Below, piece by piece: positions 1 through 6,701 of a stretch of 12,265 bases of DNA (positions within the stretch are counted from its first letter, which is position 1; each line of letters opens with the position of its first letter). Under the pieces are notes generated by a model. That model was not told the origin of the DNA, made no database searches, and saw only the letters and a list, made by a program, of their open reading frames with translations. This DNA comes from an uncultured delta proteobacterium (GTDB taxonomy: Bacteria > Desulfobacterota > WTBG01 > CAIYCZ01). The translations under genes and the position numbers were made by a program. The stretch is from the NCBI GenBank assembly GCA_903924805.1, contig CAIYCZ010000135.1:1-12265 (forward strand), written 5' to 3'.

Positions 1-68
1 AAGGAAGTTTAAAGATCAAAAATCCTGATTTCCTTCAGTTCCAGATTTTAAAGGATATTCATTTTGAA

Positions 69-96
69 CACAGAGTATTTCTCCGTGAACTCTGTG
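69..96. repeat. 8-bp perfect hairpin, cacagagt / actctgtg
   Basis: The arms cacagagt (69-76) and actctgtg (89-96) are exact reverse complements around a 12-base loop. Read on the minus strand the segment has the 'ccacagagttcacggag' form seen in dispersed intergenic repeats of anaerobic proteobacteria (family memory, not checked). It could also be the end of a transcription unit lying left of the window, since a short T-rich stretch follows. Confidence 0.5.
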
Positions 97-149
97 GTTT
101 TATAGCTTCTCCTGTTTTTCATAGAACCTTTGACAGCACCTTTTCTATT

Positions 150-186
150 TACACAGTGTACTGATTATTCTACACTATAGTATATT
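150..186 (+). promoter_or_regulatory. Possible promoter/operator region of the NlpC/P60 gene
   Basis: An 11-base palindrome, tacacagtgta (150-160), precedes two overlapping -10-like hexamers, TATAGT (176-181) and TATATT (181-186). No convincing -35 box stands 16-18 bases upstream; a TTGACA at 130-135 is too far for the standard spacing. The AT-rich context and position about 50 bases before the GTG start are the main support, so this is weak. Confidence 0.25.
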
Positions 187-232
187 GAAATGAAAATACG
201 TTGAGAAGAGAACAGGACATTTTTATCCGGAT

Positions 233-703
233 GTGAAAACGCACAGCATACCATATCTCTGCCTGCTGTTTATTTCATGCATTGCCATCGGGTGTGCAGC
301 AAAACCTCCTAAACCGCCTGAGCCGATACCGCCGGCACTGCCTGATATACGCAAAGGGATTTTACAAACTGCCCTGAGCCTGAAGGGGAAGCCGTATCAG
401 AAAAGCGGAAAAGGGCCCAAAAGCTTTGATTGCAGCGGGTTTGTGTCTTTTGTCTATAAAAAATCCAATATCACCCTGCCTCCGTCAACAGATGAGATGA
501 GCAGGGTTGGTGAAAAAATAACATTTGACAAAGCACTGCCGGGGGACCTGGTGTTTTTTAAGACAAAGAAAATCTTCCATGTGGGCATCATGCTCAACAA
601 AAAGGAATTTATTCACTCCTCCACGCAAAAGGGGGTTATCGTTGACCGGATTGATTCATACTACTGGAGGAGAATGTCGCACCATTTCAGGAAGGTTCTA
701 TAA
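233..703 (+). CDS. NlpC/P60-family cell-wall endopeptidase lipoprotein
   Basis: This 156-aa protein is a probable secreted murein D,L-endopeptidase that cuts peptide stems of peptidoglycan. A short hydrophobic signal (residues 5-20) ends in a lipobox-like AIGC with the lipid-accepting cysteine at 21. A proline-rich tether (about 25-38) leads to a compact NlpC/P60 domain at 40-156. The catalytic cysteine is C67 in DCSGF, the histidine is H116 in HVGIM, and the third polar residue is probably H128. The start is GTG, because the ATG two bases earlier runs straight into a stop; no strong ribosome site is visible. The length is normal for single-domain NlpC/P60 lipoproteins such as Spr/NlpC. It stands alone and converges on the next gene with a 22-base gap. 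Confidence 0.9.
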   Translation: MKTHSIPYLCLLFISCIAIGCAAKPPKPPEPIPPALPDIRKGILQTALSLKGKPYQKSGKGPKSFDCSGFVSFVYKKSNITLPPSTDEMSRVGEKITFDKALPGDLVFFKTKKIFHVGIMLNKKEFIHSSTQKGVIVDRIDSYYWRRMSHHFRKVL

Positions 704-708
704 TAAAC

Positions 709-718
709 TGACCCCATT
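709..718 (+). repeat. TGACCCCATT motif, solitary copy
   Basis: This ten-base word lies in the 22-base gap between two convergent genes. The same word (with A or G at position 8) forms part of both terminal repeats of the transposase element at 3229-4347 and occurs again at 4358-4367. It may be a remnant of the same element family. Confidence 0.35.
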
Positions 719-725
719 TTCCTCT

Positions 726-1277
726 TTACTCTTCCTTTTTCCAGATCACATTTCTGAAACCCTTGCGGTAATTGAGGTAGCGGATTTTGGCCGGCTCAAT
801 GGTTATGACATTGAAGTTGACTGCATCTGCTAATGTATCGAGTCCCTGTCTTTTTAATTCTTCAGTTGTGCGGGCATGCCTGCGGGTCGCATTGAACAAC
901 TCAGGATTTTCGCTCTTCTTGAACACGGTTGCTGTGCCCCACACCTGTACACCGACAGCCCCAAAAAAGTCCTGTTCGGGGTGGTAGGGGTCGGATATGG
1001 TGTAGGAAACGCCGGGGTTTGCCTTCAGGTTTGCGATTTTTCCACCGCCTTCAGAAAAAATATATACCGTAAGGCCGTTATTAAAGTATTCAAGGGTTGT
1101 GCAGCGCGGCTCGTTGTCCTTGCAGGTGGCAAGGTGCAGGACATTATGGCTGTTGAGATAGTTAATAATTACCCTCAGGAAGTCCTCTTCACTAATGGCG
1201 TCGAGCAATTTTATATTGACGCTCGCAAATGCTGATCTTTCACGCTCGTTTGCGTGGGGAACGATTACTTTTCCCAT
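726..1277 (-). CDS. Pyridoxamine 5'-phosphate oxidase-like FMN-binding split-barrel protein
   Basis: This 183-aa protein is a likely cytoplasmic FMN- or heme-binding split-barrel protein of the PNPOx-like superfamily. The signature segment runs from about residue 40 to 95: a hydrophobic strand ending LATC, then a DNEPR turn, then strands through a GGGKIANLKANPGVSY motif, the usual phosphate-contacting and 'N-x-P' region of the fold. A GTG fifteen bases upstream is in frame, but I place the start at the ATG because a strong gaggagg ribosome site sits exactly 6 bases before it. The C-terminus (YLNYRKGF..VIWKKEE) is typical of stand-alone members. Substrate cannot be assigned; family members reduce flavins, bind heme or act on F420/FMN substrates. 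The rubrerythrin-like gene upstream lies on the same strand. Confidence 0.8.
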   Translation of the reverse strand: MGKVIVPHANERERSAFASVNIKLLDAISEEDFLRVIINYLNSHNVLHLATCKDNEPRCTTLEYFNNGLTVYIFSEGGGKIANLKANPGVSYTISDPYHPEQDFFGAVGVQVWGTATVFKKSENPELFNATRRHARTTEELKRQGLDTLADAVNFNVITIEPAKIRYLNYRKGFRNVIWKKEE

Positions 1278-1283
1278 GCTATG

Positions 1284-1290
1284 CCTCCTC
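1284..1290 (-). promoter_or_regulatory. Ribosome binding site that fixes the start of the split-barrel gene
   Basis: On the minus strand this reads gaggagg, six bases before the ATG at 1277. The alternative in-frame GTG at 1292 would place the ribosome site inside the coding sequence, so the ATG is preferred. Confidence 0.75.
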
Positions 1291-1297
1291 ACATACG

Positions 1298-1308
1298 GTA
1301 ACGGTTAC
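1298..1308. promoter_or_regulatory. Perfect 11-bp palindrome upstream of the split-barrel gene
   Basis: gtaac-g-gttac is an exact dyad just upstream of the gaggagg ribosome site. It partly overlaps a second dyad, actatagt (1307-1314), whose minus-strand reading contains a -10-like TATAGT. The placement fits an operator, but no regulator is known here. Confidence 0.3.
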
Positions 1309-1400
1309 TATAGTGAACGACAGTAATGAATTGCCAGAATACCCTGACATGTTGCACACTTCCGATCAATTTGTTCCGGACCGGATAACCAGCCCGTTAC

Positions 1401-1610
1401 TTAACTGCTTCTGAGCTGTGCCATCTTCTTTTCTATTATAAGGATATGCTTATATTCCTCGTCGCGAAGCTGTTCAATGATCTCCTGCAGAAGTTCTATG
1501 TTCGTATTATTCATAAGATTATCATAGAACTGATAGGCAGACTTTTCCTTCTGCAGCGCCGCCTCTAAAATCTCCATGGGGGTAGTCAGGTCCCGGGGTT
1601 CTTTACTCAT
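1401..1610 (-). CDS. Small rubrerythrin/ferritin-like two-helix protein
   Basis: This 69-aa protein has two predicted amphipathic helices, residues 11-35 and 38-66. They carry the pattern E-K-x-A-Y-x-F-Y-D in the first helix and R-D-E-E-Y-K-H-x-x-I-I-E in the second, which is the half-site pattern of rubrerythrin-type di-iron four-helix bundles. A complete di-iron protein has two such pairs, so this half-length protein would have to dimerise to build a bundle (inference). It has no rubredoxin domain. A clear AAGGAG ribosome site lies 6 bases before the ATG. Small proteins of this type are common in anaerobes and are usually linked to oxygen or peroxide stress or to iron; that role here is by analogy. 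Whether it binds metal is uncertain. Confidence 0.75.
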   Translation of the reverse strand: MSKEPRDLTTPMEILEAALQKEKSAYQFYDNLMNNTNIELLQEIIEQLRDEEYKHILIIEKKMAQLRSS

Positions 1611-1641
1611 GTGATCTCCTTGGGGAAAATATAACTATTTA

Positions 1642-1671
1642 AATATACGTACCGGCGTTTTGCGTTGTTAA
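1642..1671 (-). promoter_or_regulatory. Candidate sigma70-type promoter of the rubrerythrin-like gene
   Basis: Read on the minus strand: TTAACA (1671-1666), an 18-base spacer, then TATATT (1647-1642), 32 bases before the ATG. Both boxes match the consensus at five of six positions. The -35 box overlaps the palindrome at 1665-1675. Confidence 0.5.
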
Positions 1672-1693
1672 ACAATGACCTTTATCATATAGT
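1665..1693 (+). promoter_or_regulatory. Candidate divergent promoter of the MFS gene with an 11-bp operator-like dyad
   Basis: TTGTTA (1665-1670), a 17-base spacer and TATAGT (1688-1693) form a plausible promoter reading toward the transporter. The palindrome ttgtt-a-aacaa (1665-1675) covers this -35 box and the -35 box of the oppositely directed promoter, so one bound regulator could control both genes. Confidence 0.45.
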
Positions 1694-1769
1694 GTTTGTA
1701 TCACAAAATAAATTACTTTTCATCCTGCATATAGCACGGAGTCGCCTCAGATAGAGCGCCCTTAAAAAG

Positions 1770-1793
1770 TCCGAAAAGCCGGCCGGTTTCGGA
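1770..1793 (+). promoter_or_regulatory. GC-rich hairpin in the leader of the MFS gene
   Basis: The arms tccgaaa..ccgg and ccgg-tttcgga pair over 11 bp with a two-base bulge (ag) and essentially no loop, ending 17 bases before the ATG. It could hinder ribosome access or attenuate transcription. No T-tract follows, so it is not a standard terminator. Confidence 0.35.
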
Positions 1794-1810
1794 AGCTCAA
1801 GACGGTTTAG

Positions 1811-2974
1811 ATGAAGCAGCAGCGCAAGGCACTATTAATTCTTTTTATCAGCCTGTTTCTGGTGATGGTAGGCTTTGGCATTGTCATGCCGATAATGCCG
1901 TTCTATGTCCGCTACTATAAGGGTAATGCCGCGACCCTGGGCTTCCTGATGTCATCCTATTCCATCATGCAGTTCATGTTTGCCCCGTTCTGGGGCAGGC
2001 TCTCTGACAGAATCGGGCGCCGCCCGGTACTGTTAATAGGCTTAAGCGGCTACGGCGCTTCATTCATTGTGTTCGGAATGGCAAACCACCTGTGGATGCT
2101 GTTTGCCGCGCGCATCATTGCGGGTGCCATCTCTTCTGCAGCACTGCCGACTGCCATGGCGTATGTCTCGGACCTGTTAGCCCCTGAACATCTGGCACGG
2201 GGCATGGGCATCATGGGGGCTGCCATGAGCCTGGGTATTATCCTTGGCCCCGGCCTCGGGGGGTCGCTCGGGCATTATAGCCTGGCACTGCCTTTTTTTG
2301 TGGCTGGCGGGTTGGCACTTCTTACCCTGCCGTTTGCATACTTTTTCCTTCCTGAATCACGGGCCGGCGCAGAAGCGCATGATGGGGAAGACACTGCGCG
2401 AATCACGTTTACCATCCACCGCCATCCGCAATTTATCCTGTTCTCTATAGCATTAATAGCAAGCTTTACCATGTCAATGTTTGAAAGCACCTTTGCCCTG
2501 TTCTCAGCCGACCGGCTTAAATTCGGCCCCCGGGACCTGGGCATTATGTTTACGGCGCTTGGCATACTTGGCGTGGTCATCCAGGGCGGGCTTATCGGAA
2601 GGGTGGTTAAACGCTTTGGCGATGTGCGGGTAATTCTGGGTGGCCTTCTGGTTTCTGCAGCAGGACTTCTCTGTATGGTACAGGTAGCACATGTGGCGCT
2701 TTTGTGGATCTATACCGGGATCTTCAGCGTAGGGAACTCTTTCCTGCGGCCAAGCCTCTCAACCCTTGTCAGTAAGACTTCAGGCAAAGGGGGGAAGGGC
2801 GGCTCCATGGGGCTTATGCAGTCATTTGACAGTTTTGGCAGGATCGTGGGGCCGATACTCGGCGGCTGGGTATATGAGATTAATATGGATTATACCTTCA
2901 TGCTGGGGGGCGGTTTGCTTCTGGCCACCCTGCTTATGGTACGGCCGCGTCTCTCACCGTATGCCCATAATTGA
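1811..2974 (+). CDS. Major facilitator superfamily drug:H+ antiporter (DHA1 type, TetA-like)
   Basis: This is a 387-aa integral inner-membrane transporter with about twelve hydrophobic segments, the standard size for a 12-helix drug:proton antiporter. The loop after helix 2 carries MFS motif A (GRLSDRIGRR, residues 62-71). Helix 5 carries the antiporter motif C in the form LGIILGPGLGG (141-151). A degraded motif A copy (GRVVKRFGD) appears at the start of the second half, as expected from internal duplication. The substrate cannot be read from the sequence; close family members export tetracycline, bicyclomycin or other amphiphiles. The ribosome site is weak (ggaag 15 bases away), and a hairpin lies just before it. 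The gene is single and diverges from the rubrerythrin-like gene. Confidence 0.88.
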   Translation: MKQQRKALLILFISLFLVMVGFGIVMPIMPFYVRYYKGNAATLGFLMSSYSIMQFMFAPFWGRLSDRIGRRPVLLIGLSGYGASFIVFGMANHLWMLFAARIIAGAISSAALPTAMAYVSDLLAPEHLARGMGIMGAAMSLGIILGPGLGGSLGHYSLALPFFVAGGLALLTLPFAYFFLPESRAGAEAHDGEDTARITFTIHRHPQFILFSIALIASFTMSMFESTFALFSADRLKFGPRDLGIMFTALGILGVVIQGGLIGRVVKRFGDVRVILGGLLVSAAGLLCMVQVAHVALLWIYTGIFSVGNSFLRPSLSTLVSKTSGKGGKGGSMGLMQSFDSFGRIVGPILGGWVYEINMDYTFMLGGGLLLATLLMVRPRLSPYAHN

Positions 2975-3012
2975 AATCCCGGGTTCTGAAAGTTTTCGGA
3001 ATTCCAGAAATT

Positions 3013-3133
3013 ACCGCAGAGGACACTGAGTTCGCAGAGGGAGAAATTAGCAATTTAGTTGTTAAGCTCATCAGCGCATAATCTAAGCTGCTTATCAGCT
3101 ACTATGTTTTTCTCAGCGATCTCTGCGCTCCCG
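3013..3133. repeat. MITE-like inverted-repeat element, cgcagag ... ctctgcg ends
   Basis: The left end (ccgcagaggacactgag, 3013-3029) and the right end (ctcagcgatctctgcgc, 3115-3131) are imperfect reverse complements, about 13 matches in 17, spaced roughly 100 bases apart. No open frame lies between them. Such end sequences recur in intergenic DNA of Desulfobacterota and Nitrospirota (from memory). A related word occurs in the hairpin at 69-96. Confidence 0.5.
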
Positions 3134-3199
3134 GCAGTGGAGCAGTCCTGGAAAGCATTCGGGCTGTTTTTAAAAAGTGATTTGTTGAGGTGAAAATGG

Positions 3200-3272
3200 T
3201 GACTATTATTTTCTGTGATGGGGGTGAAAATGGGGTCAAACCTTTACTATTGACTATTATTTTCTGTGATGG
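3200..3272 (+). repeat. 22-bp direct repeat pair upstream of the RAYT gene
   Basis: The 22-base word beginning tgactattattttctgtg occurs at 3200-3221 and 3251-3272, 51 bases apart. Each copy is also preceded by ggtgaaaatgg (3189-3199, 3223-3233), but the second unit carries 17 extra bases between the two words. The copies therefore look like an intact and a deleted version of one end sequence. Confidence 0.75.
3229..3254 (+). repeat. Left terminal inverted repeat of the RAYT element
   Basis: These 26 bases (aatggggtcaaacctttact...) match the reverse complement of 4322-4347 at 24 of 26 positions. The pair brackets a single transposase gene and is the likely end sequence of the element. Confidence 0.75.
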
Positions 3273-3285
3273 TATGCTCCCCATC

Positions 3286-4326
3286 ATGGCAAGACCACTG
3301 CGCATAGAATACCCCGGAGCATGGTATCATGTAACATGCCGGGGAAATGAAAGGCGAGACATTTTCCGGGATGATAATGACCGGATCAAGTTCATTGAGG
3401 TTCTGTCTGCGAGCACAGAACGTTACCTAATCGAGATACATGCGTATGTTTTGATGAACAACCATTTTCACCTTGTTCTTAAAACACATGATGCCAATCT
3501 GCGGCATTTCATGCAACAGTTTAACACTACCTATACCGTGTATTTCAATAATAAGTATCGCAGGAGTGGACATCTGTTTCAGGGCCGCTACAAAGCGATT
3601 TTGATTGATGCAGATAATTATCTGCTGGAGCTCAGCCGCTATGTTCACCTTAACCCGGTACGGATAAAGAAGCTTTCTCAGTACAGCATTAAAGAAAAGA
3701 AAGATATACTGGCCGGCTATCCCTGGAGCAGCCTTGCCGGATACATAAGCAGGAAGGGTCGACAGGATTTTGTCGTGTATGACATGATCATGGGAATGCT
3801 TGGGGGCCGGGATGACAGGATTGGCCGCGCACAATATGAAATATTTGTGCAGGATGGCATTGTGAAAGACATGAATGTTACGTTCTGGAATGGGGTAAAG
3901 GGGCAGGCAGGTTTAGGAGCAAAGGAATTTATTGAAGATACATATAAGCGGTTTATTAATAAAAATAAAATTAATGATAGAGAACTGCCGGGCATAAAAG
4001 ATTTGCACCCATGTTCAGACACAGTGGAAGAGATAGCACGAGAAGTAGCTGCAGCCTTTGGCATAGATGTAGATAAAGATGAATTACGCCGGAAACGATG
4101 TGCTGAGAGAGAAGCCCGTTCAGTACTTATGGAGTTATGTTGTATATATTTAGCAAGAAAGATGAGTTTGTTTGAAATTGGCAAGAAACTGGGCGGTGTG
4201 AGTGTTGCTGCTTTAAGCCAGAACCGAAAGCGCCTGGCAGAGAGGATGAACCAAAATAAAAGCCTGCGTAATCAATTTCAGAAATTGGCATCAAAGCTAA
4301 ACGATGGAAATCAAGAAGTTAGTTAA
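3286..4326 (+). CDS. REP-associated tyrosine transposase (RAYT, Y1_Tnp) with DnaA-like C-terminal domain
   Basis: This 346-aa single-stranded-DNA transposase is related to IS200/IS605 TnpA. The start is placed at MARPLRIEYPGAWYHVTCRG, the usual N-terminus of this family. The open frame extends 32 codons upstream, but that part is an in-frame translation of the 22-bp direct repeat (TIIFCDG twice) and is unlikely to be coding. The Y1 domain occupies residues 1-180: the metal-binding HUH motif is H60-F61-H62 in NNHFHLVLK, and the nucleophile is Y112 or Y119 in NYLLELSRYVHLNPVR. Residues about 245-320 resemble the DnaA domain IV helix-turn-helix (MSLFEIGKKLGGVSVAALSQNRKRL), as in some RAYTs of Deltaproteobacteria. 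It lacks TnpB. The TAA stop is inside the right inverted repeat. It appears intact. Confidence 0.88.
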   Translation: MARPLRIEYPGAWYHVTCRGNERRDIFRDDNDRIKFIEVLSASTERYLIEIHAYVLMNNHFHLVLKTHDANLRHFMQQFNTTYTVYFNNKYRRSGHLFQGRYKAILIDADNYLLELSRYVHLNPVRIKKLSQYSIKEKKDILAGYPWSSLAGYISRKGRQDFVVYDMIMGMLGGRDDRIGRAQYEIFVQDGIVKDMNVTFWNGVKGQAGLGAKEFIEDTYKRFINKNKINDRELPGIKDLHPCSDTVEEIAREVAAAFGIDVDKDELRRKRCAEREARSVLMELCCIYLARKMSLFEIGKKLGGVSVAALSQNRKRLAERMNQNKSLRNQFQKLASKLNDGNQEVS

Positions 4327-4347
4327 TAGTAAAGGTTTGACCCCGTT
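4322..4347 (-). repeat. Right terminal inverted repeat of the RAYT element
   Basis: This is the reverse complement of 3229-3254 with two mismatches. It contains the transposase stop codon (4324-4326), so the coding sequence runs into the element end. Confidence 0.75.
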
Positions 4348-4368
4348 CCGCGCCCCGTGACCCCGTTC
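4338..4368 (+). repeat. Tandem TGACCCCGTTC words
   Basis: The 11-mer tgaccccgttc occurs at 4338-4348 and 4358-4368 with a 20-base period. The first copy is inside the right inverted repeat; the second may be the edge of a neighbouring or partial element end. Confidence 0.55.
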
Positions 4369-4540
4369 ACCGTGCAAAACCGTACAAGATTGCAGAGATG
4401 AGCGCGGTGCTGAGCGAAGTGATAGGTAAGAGGGAAAGGTGAAACGTGGAAAGTGGAAGGTGAAAAGGCCTGATAGGGTTCCAGGGATCTAGGATTCAAG
4501 GGGTCAAGGAATTTTACCGTTTAGAGCTTGAGGTTAAAAA

Positions 4541-4563
4541 ACCATAAACCATAAACCATAAAC
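4541..4563 (+). repeat. Heptamer tandem repeat accataa x3
   Basis: Three perfect copies of accataa plus two bases lie 20 bases before the start of the next gene. They follow a purine-rich low-complexity stretch (about 4424-4467, ggtgaaa/gtggaa words). The copy number is too low for a functional claim; slippage is possible. Confidence 0.6.
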
Positions 4564-4583
4564 TTTTTATCGGAGAAAAACGT

Positions 4584-5327
4584 ATGCCTGAAGCAGCGCG
4601 AATCTGGACAGAAACGTCATTCAACATCCTGTACCTTATTATCATCTGGTGGCTGGTCATTACCATGTTCCGCCGGAGAGCCCTGGTTGTCCAGGCTGAC
4701 CAACGCACCGCTGACCTGCAGATGTGGGCTTTTGCATTTCTTGGGCTGGGGGATATAGGCCATGTGGGGTTCAGGGTCGTTGCTTTTGCCATGGGCGGCC
4801 TTGATGCCACCGTCAGCGTCTTCGGCCGTCAGTTACTGCTGGCACCCATGGGCTCTGTGGCAACAGCTATCACCTTCACCTTTTTTTATGTGCTCATGGT
4901 CATGGTCTGGAGCGCGCGCTATAATAAACCCTATGGAGGATTCGGGTATCTTCTGTTTGCCCTTGCGGTAATTCGCCTACTGCTCATGACCCATCCGGCA
5001 AACGGATGGAACAGCCTGCAGGCTCAACAGCCCTGGTCAATCTATCGCAACCTGCCCCTGATGATGATGCAGCTGGGTGTGGCCTTTCTCATCATGCGTG
5101 ACGCCGTTGCTGCCCACGACCGCACATTTATCTGGATTGGAGTCATGATTCTCGTCTCATTTGTCTGCTATGCGCCGGTCATCTTTTTACAGCAGAGGAT
5201 CCCGCAGATCGGCATGCTGATGATCCCCAAGACCATGGCGTACATGGTGATTGCGTTCCTGGGATTCTTTAAATTTTATAAAGTCAAGGCGGTAACCGGG
5301 GTGACACCGACTCCGGTTGCATCATAA
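4584..5327 (+). CDS. Seven-helix membrane protein with C-terminal MIPKTxAYM signature, unknown function
   Basis: I do not recognise a named family for this 247-aa polytopic protein. Hydrophobic segments lie at about residues 12-29, 47-69, 88-110, 118-136, 157-171, 181-201 and 209-230, with no signal peptide and a short polar tail. The last two helices (DRTFIWIGVMILVSF ... MLMIPKTMAYMVIAF) closely match the end of the small membrane protein encoded beside the AOR at 7914-8303 (ERVLFIIGVSFVFSF ... LFMIPKTFAYMTAF). The two therefore look homologous. H60 and H137 are the only histidines near membrane segments, so a heme role is not evident. A GGAGA ribosome site lies 8 bases before the ATG. The FAD oxidoreductase follows after 51 bases on the same strand, suggesting a shared transcript and that this protein is its membrane partner (inference). 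Confidence 0.8.
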   Translation: MPEAARIWTETSFNILYLIIIWWLVITMFRRRALVVQADQRTADLQMWAFAFLGLGDIGHVGFRVVAFAMGGLDATVSVFGRQLLLAPMGSVATAITFTFFYVLMVMVWSARYNKPYGGFGYLLFALAVIRLLLMTHPANGWNSLQAQQPWSIYRNLPLMMMQLGVAFLIMRDAVAAHDRTFIWIGVMILVSFVCYAPVIFLQQRIPQIGMLMIPKTMAYMVIAFLGFFKFYKVKAVTGVTPTPVAS

Positions 5328-5378
5328 AGCATAAACGGGTAGCTGATAGCTGAAAGCTTTTTTCAAGGTGGGAGAGCA

Positions 5379-6701
5379 ATGGCAAAAAAATATGATCTGG
5401 TAATTGTAGGTGGCGGGCCTGCCGGGCTTGCGGCAGCAAAATTTGCCGGGGAGAACGGGCTGAAAACAGCTCTGCTGGAAAGAAAGACCGATATTACAAA
5501 AATCCGCAGGGTGGATGGCGGAATACTGTCACCCATAAATGAATATACGTTCAGCCAGACGGTAATCTACAATCCGCAGTTAAAGAAAATCTGTTTCCCC
5601 GCAAGCGGATTCTCCATCCGCTATGACGGTCCCCACCGGAATGTTTACGGGTTTGCGATTTACTCGCCGGGCGGAAAGAAGTTTACCTTTGGCGACCGTG
5701 CCTACCAGAAGCAGGACCCTGACAAGAGGCGGGCCGGAGTAACTCTCGATAAGGAGCTGATACTGAAGGCGCTGCTTGAGGATGCGCAGACAAACGGGGT
5801 TGATATTTTCGCGGGCACCAATGTTACCAATGTTGAGAAGAAAGGGGACGTGGTATTCGTGACCGCAGGTGATGAGCAGTTTCAGTCATTGTTTGTCATT
5901 GCTGCAGACGGGGTGAACTCGCGCATCAGCCGGATTCTTGGCATGAACAAAGAGCGAAAATTCTTCGCCACGCACAATGAAATGCTCTGGTACCTGGAAG
6001 ACCTTGATATCCCGGAAGTCGAGGGGATATGCTTTATCTTCACCATGGATGGAAGCTTTTTTGTGAGCAGCAGTCTGCATAAGGGCCAGTACCATGTGGG
6101 CGTTACCACCCACCGGCCCTCTGATGACCTCAATGCCAAGCTGGAGAAATTTGTCTACGAGGATAAGGTTTATTCTCCCTGGTTTAAGGGAGCGAAAAAG
6201 ACCGGAACAGGCTGCTGCGTGGTAAACATGCACGCACCCGTGAAAGACCCCTTTAAGGACAACGTGCTGATTGTGAGCGATGCAGCCTGGCTCATGGAAG
6301 TGAGCAATGCGATTGCCATAGTCTGCGGATGGAAGGCGGCACATGCCGTAACGCTTGCGCTGCTTGACGGAAAGATTAACCGGGAGGGGCTTTCAAGCTA
6401 TCTTGAATGGTGGGAGAAGTACTTTTATGAGCCATACGGCGAGATGGATTTCAAGCCGATTGAGCTCCAGGACTTTTTTGACGGTGATGACCTTGACTAT
6501 CTGGTAGGCCTGGTAAAAGAGCCGCGCATTTCGACCAGTGACTTTTATAAGCTCATCGGCACCATCGGCAACACCTATGGCGAGTTGTTCCCCGTTATAA
6601 GTGAAGAGCGGCCGGATGTGATGGCAAAACTCATGGGGATACTTGATAAGATGGAGGAGGCAGAAGCAGCGTCTCGCAAAGCAGGCTTCCCGAACAAATA
6701 A
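5379..6701 (+). CDS. FAD-dependent oxidoreductase, geranylgeranyl reductase/FixC-like
   Basis: This 440-aa flavoprotein of the GR2 fold (p-hydroxybenzoate hydroxylase-like superfamily) is closest in layout to geranylgeranyl reductases and FixC. The FAD-binding GxGxxG is GGGPAG at residues 11-16, and the ribose-binding acid is E34. The second FAD motif is ADGVNS at 176-181. The third, normally GDAAG-x-x-P, is altered here to SDAAWLMEVSNA (300-311), losing the glycine and proline. The aromatic P-x-x-Y-x-W-x-F-P substrate motif of lipid reductases is not evident around 215-245. It probably reduces or dehydrogenates a hydrophobic substrate, or passes electrons to quinone; neither is proven. A GGGAG ribosome site precedes the ATG. 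It is cotranscribed with the membrane gene 51 bases upstream. Confidence 0.8.
   Translation: MAKKYDLVIVGGGPAGLAAAKFAGENGLKTALLERKTDITKIRRVDGGILSPINEYTFSQTVIYNPQLKKICFPASGFSIRYDGPHRNVYGFAIYSPGGKKFTFGDRAYQKQDPDKRRAGVTLDKELILKALLEDAQTNGVDIFAGTNVTNVEKKGDVVFVTAGDEQFQSLFVIAADGVNSRISRILGMNKERKFFATHNEMLWYLEDLDIPEVEGICFIFTMDGSFFVSSSLHKGQYHVGVTTHRPSDDLNAKLEKFVYEDKVYSPWFKGAKKTGTGCCVVNMHAPVKDPFKDNVLIVSDAAWLMEVSNAIAIVCGWKAAHAVTLALLDGKINREGLSSYLEWWEKYFYEPYGEMDFKPIELQDFFDGDDLDYLVGLVKEPRISTSDFYKLIGTIGNTYGELFPVISEERPDVMAKLMGILDKMEEAEAASRKAGFPNK

Noticed and set aside
525..833. 102-codon frame overlapping the NlpC/P60 and split-barrel genes
   Set aside because: It is a shadow of two well-supported genes on both strands.
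174..1314. actatagt present at 174-181 and 1307-1314 upstream of two genes, as a shared operator
   Set aside because: An 8-base AT-rich palindrome overlapping -10-like sequences is expected by chance; two copies are not enough.
2984..3009. Imperfect dyad after the MFS gene as a terminator
   Set aside because: Arms ttctgaaa/ttccagaa have a mismatch, the loop is ten bases and no T-run follows.
3190..3285. Longer start (GTG 3190) for the transposase
   Set aside because: The extra 32 codons are a translation of direct-repeat and inverted-repeat DNA, and family members begin at MARPLRIEYPGAW.
4541..4563. accataa tandem copies as a CRISPR-like or iteron array
   Set aside because: Only three 7-base units with no spacers, and no cas or rep gene nearby.
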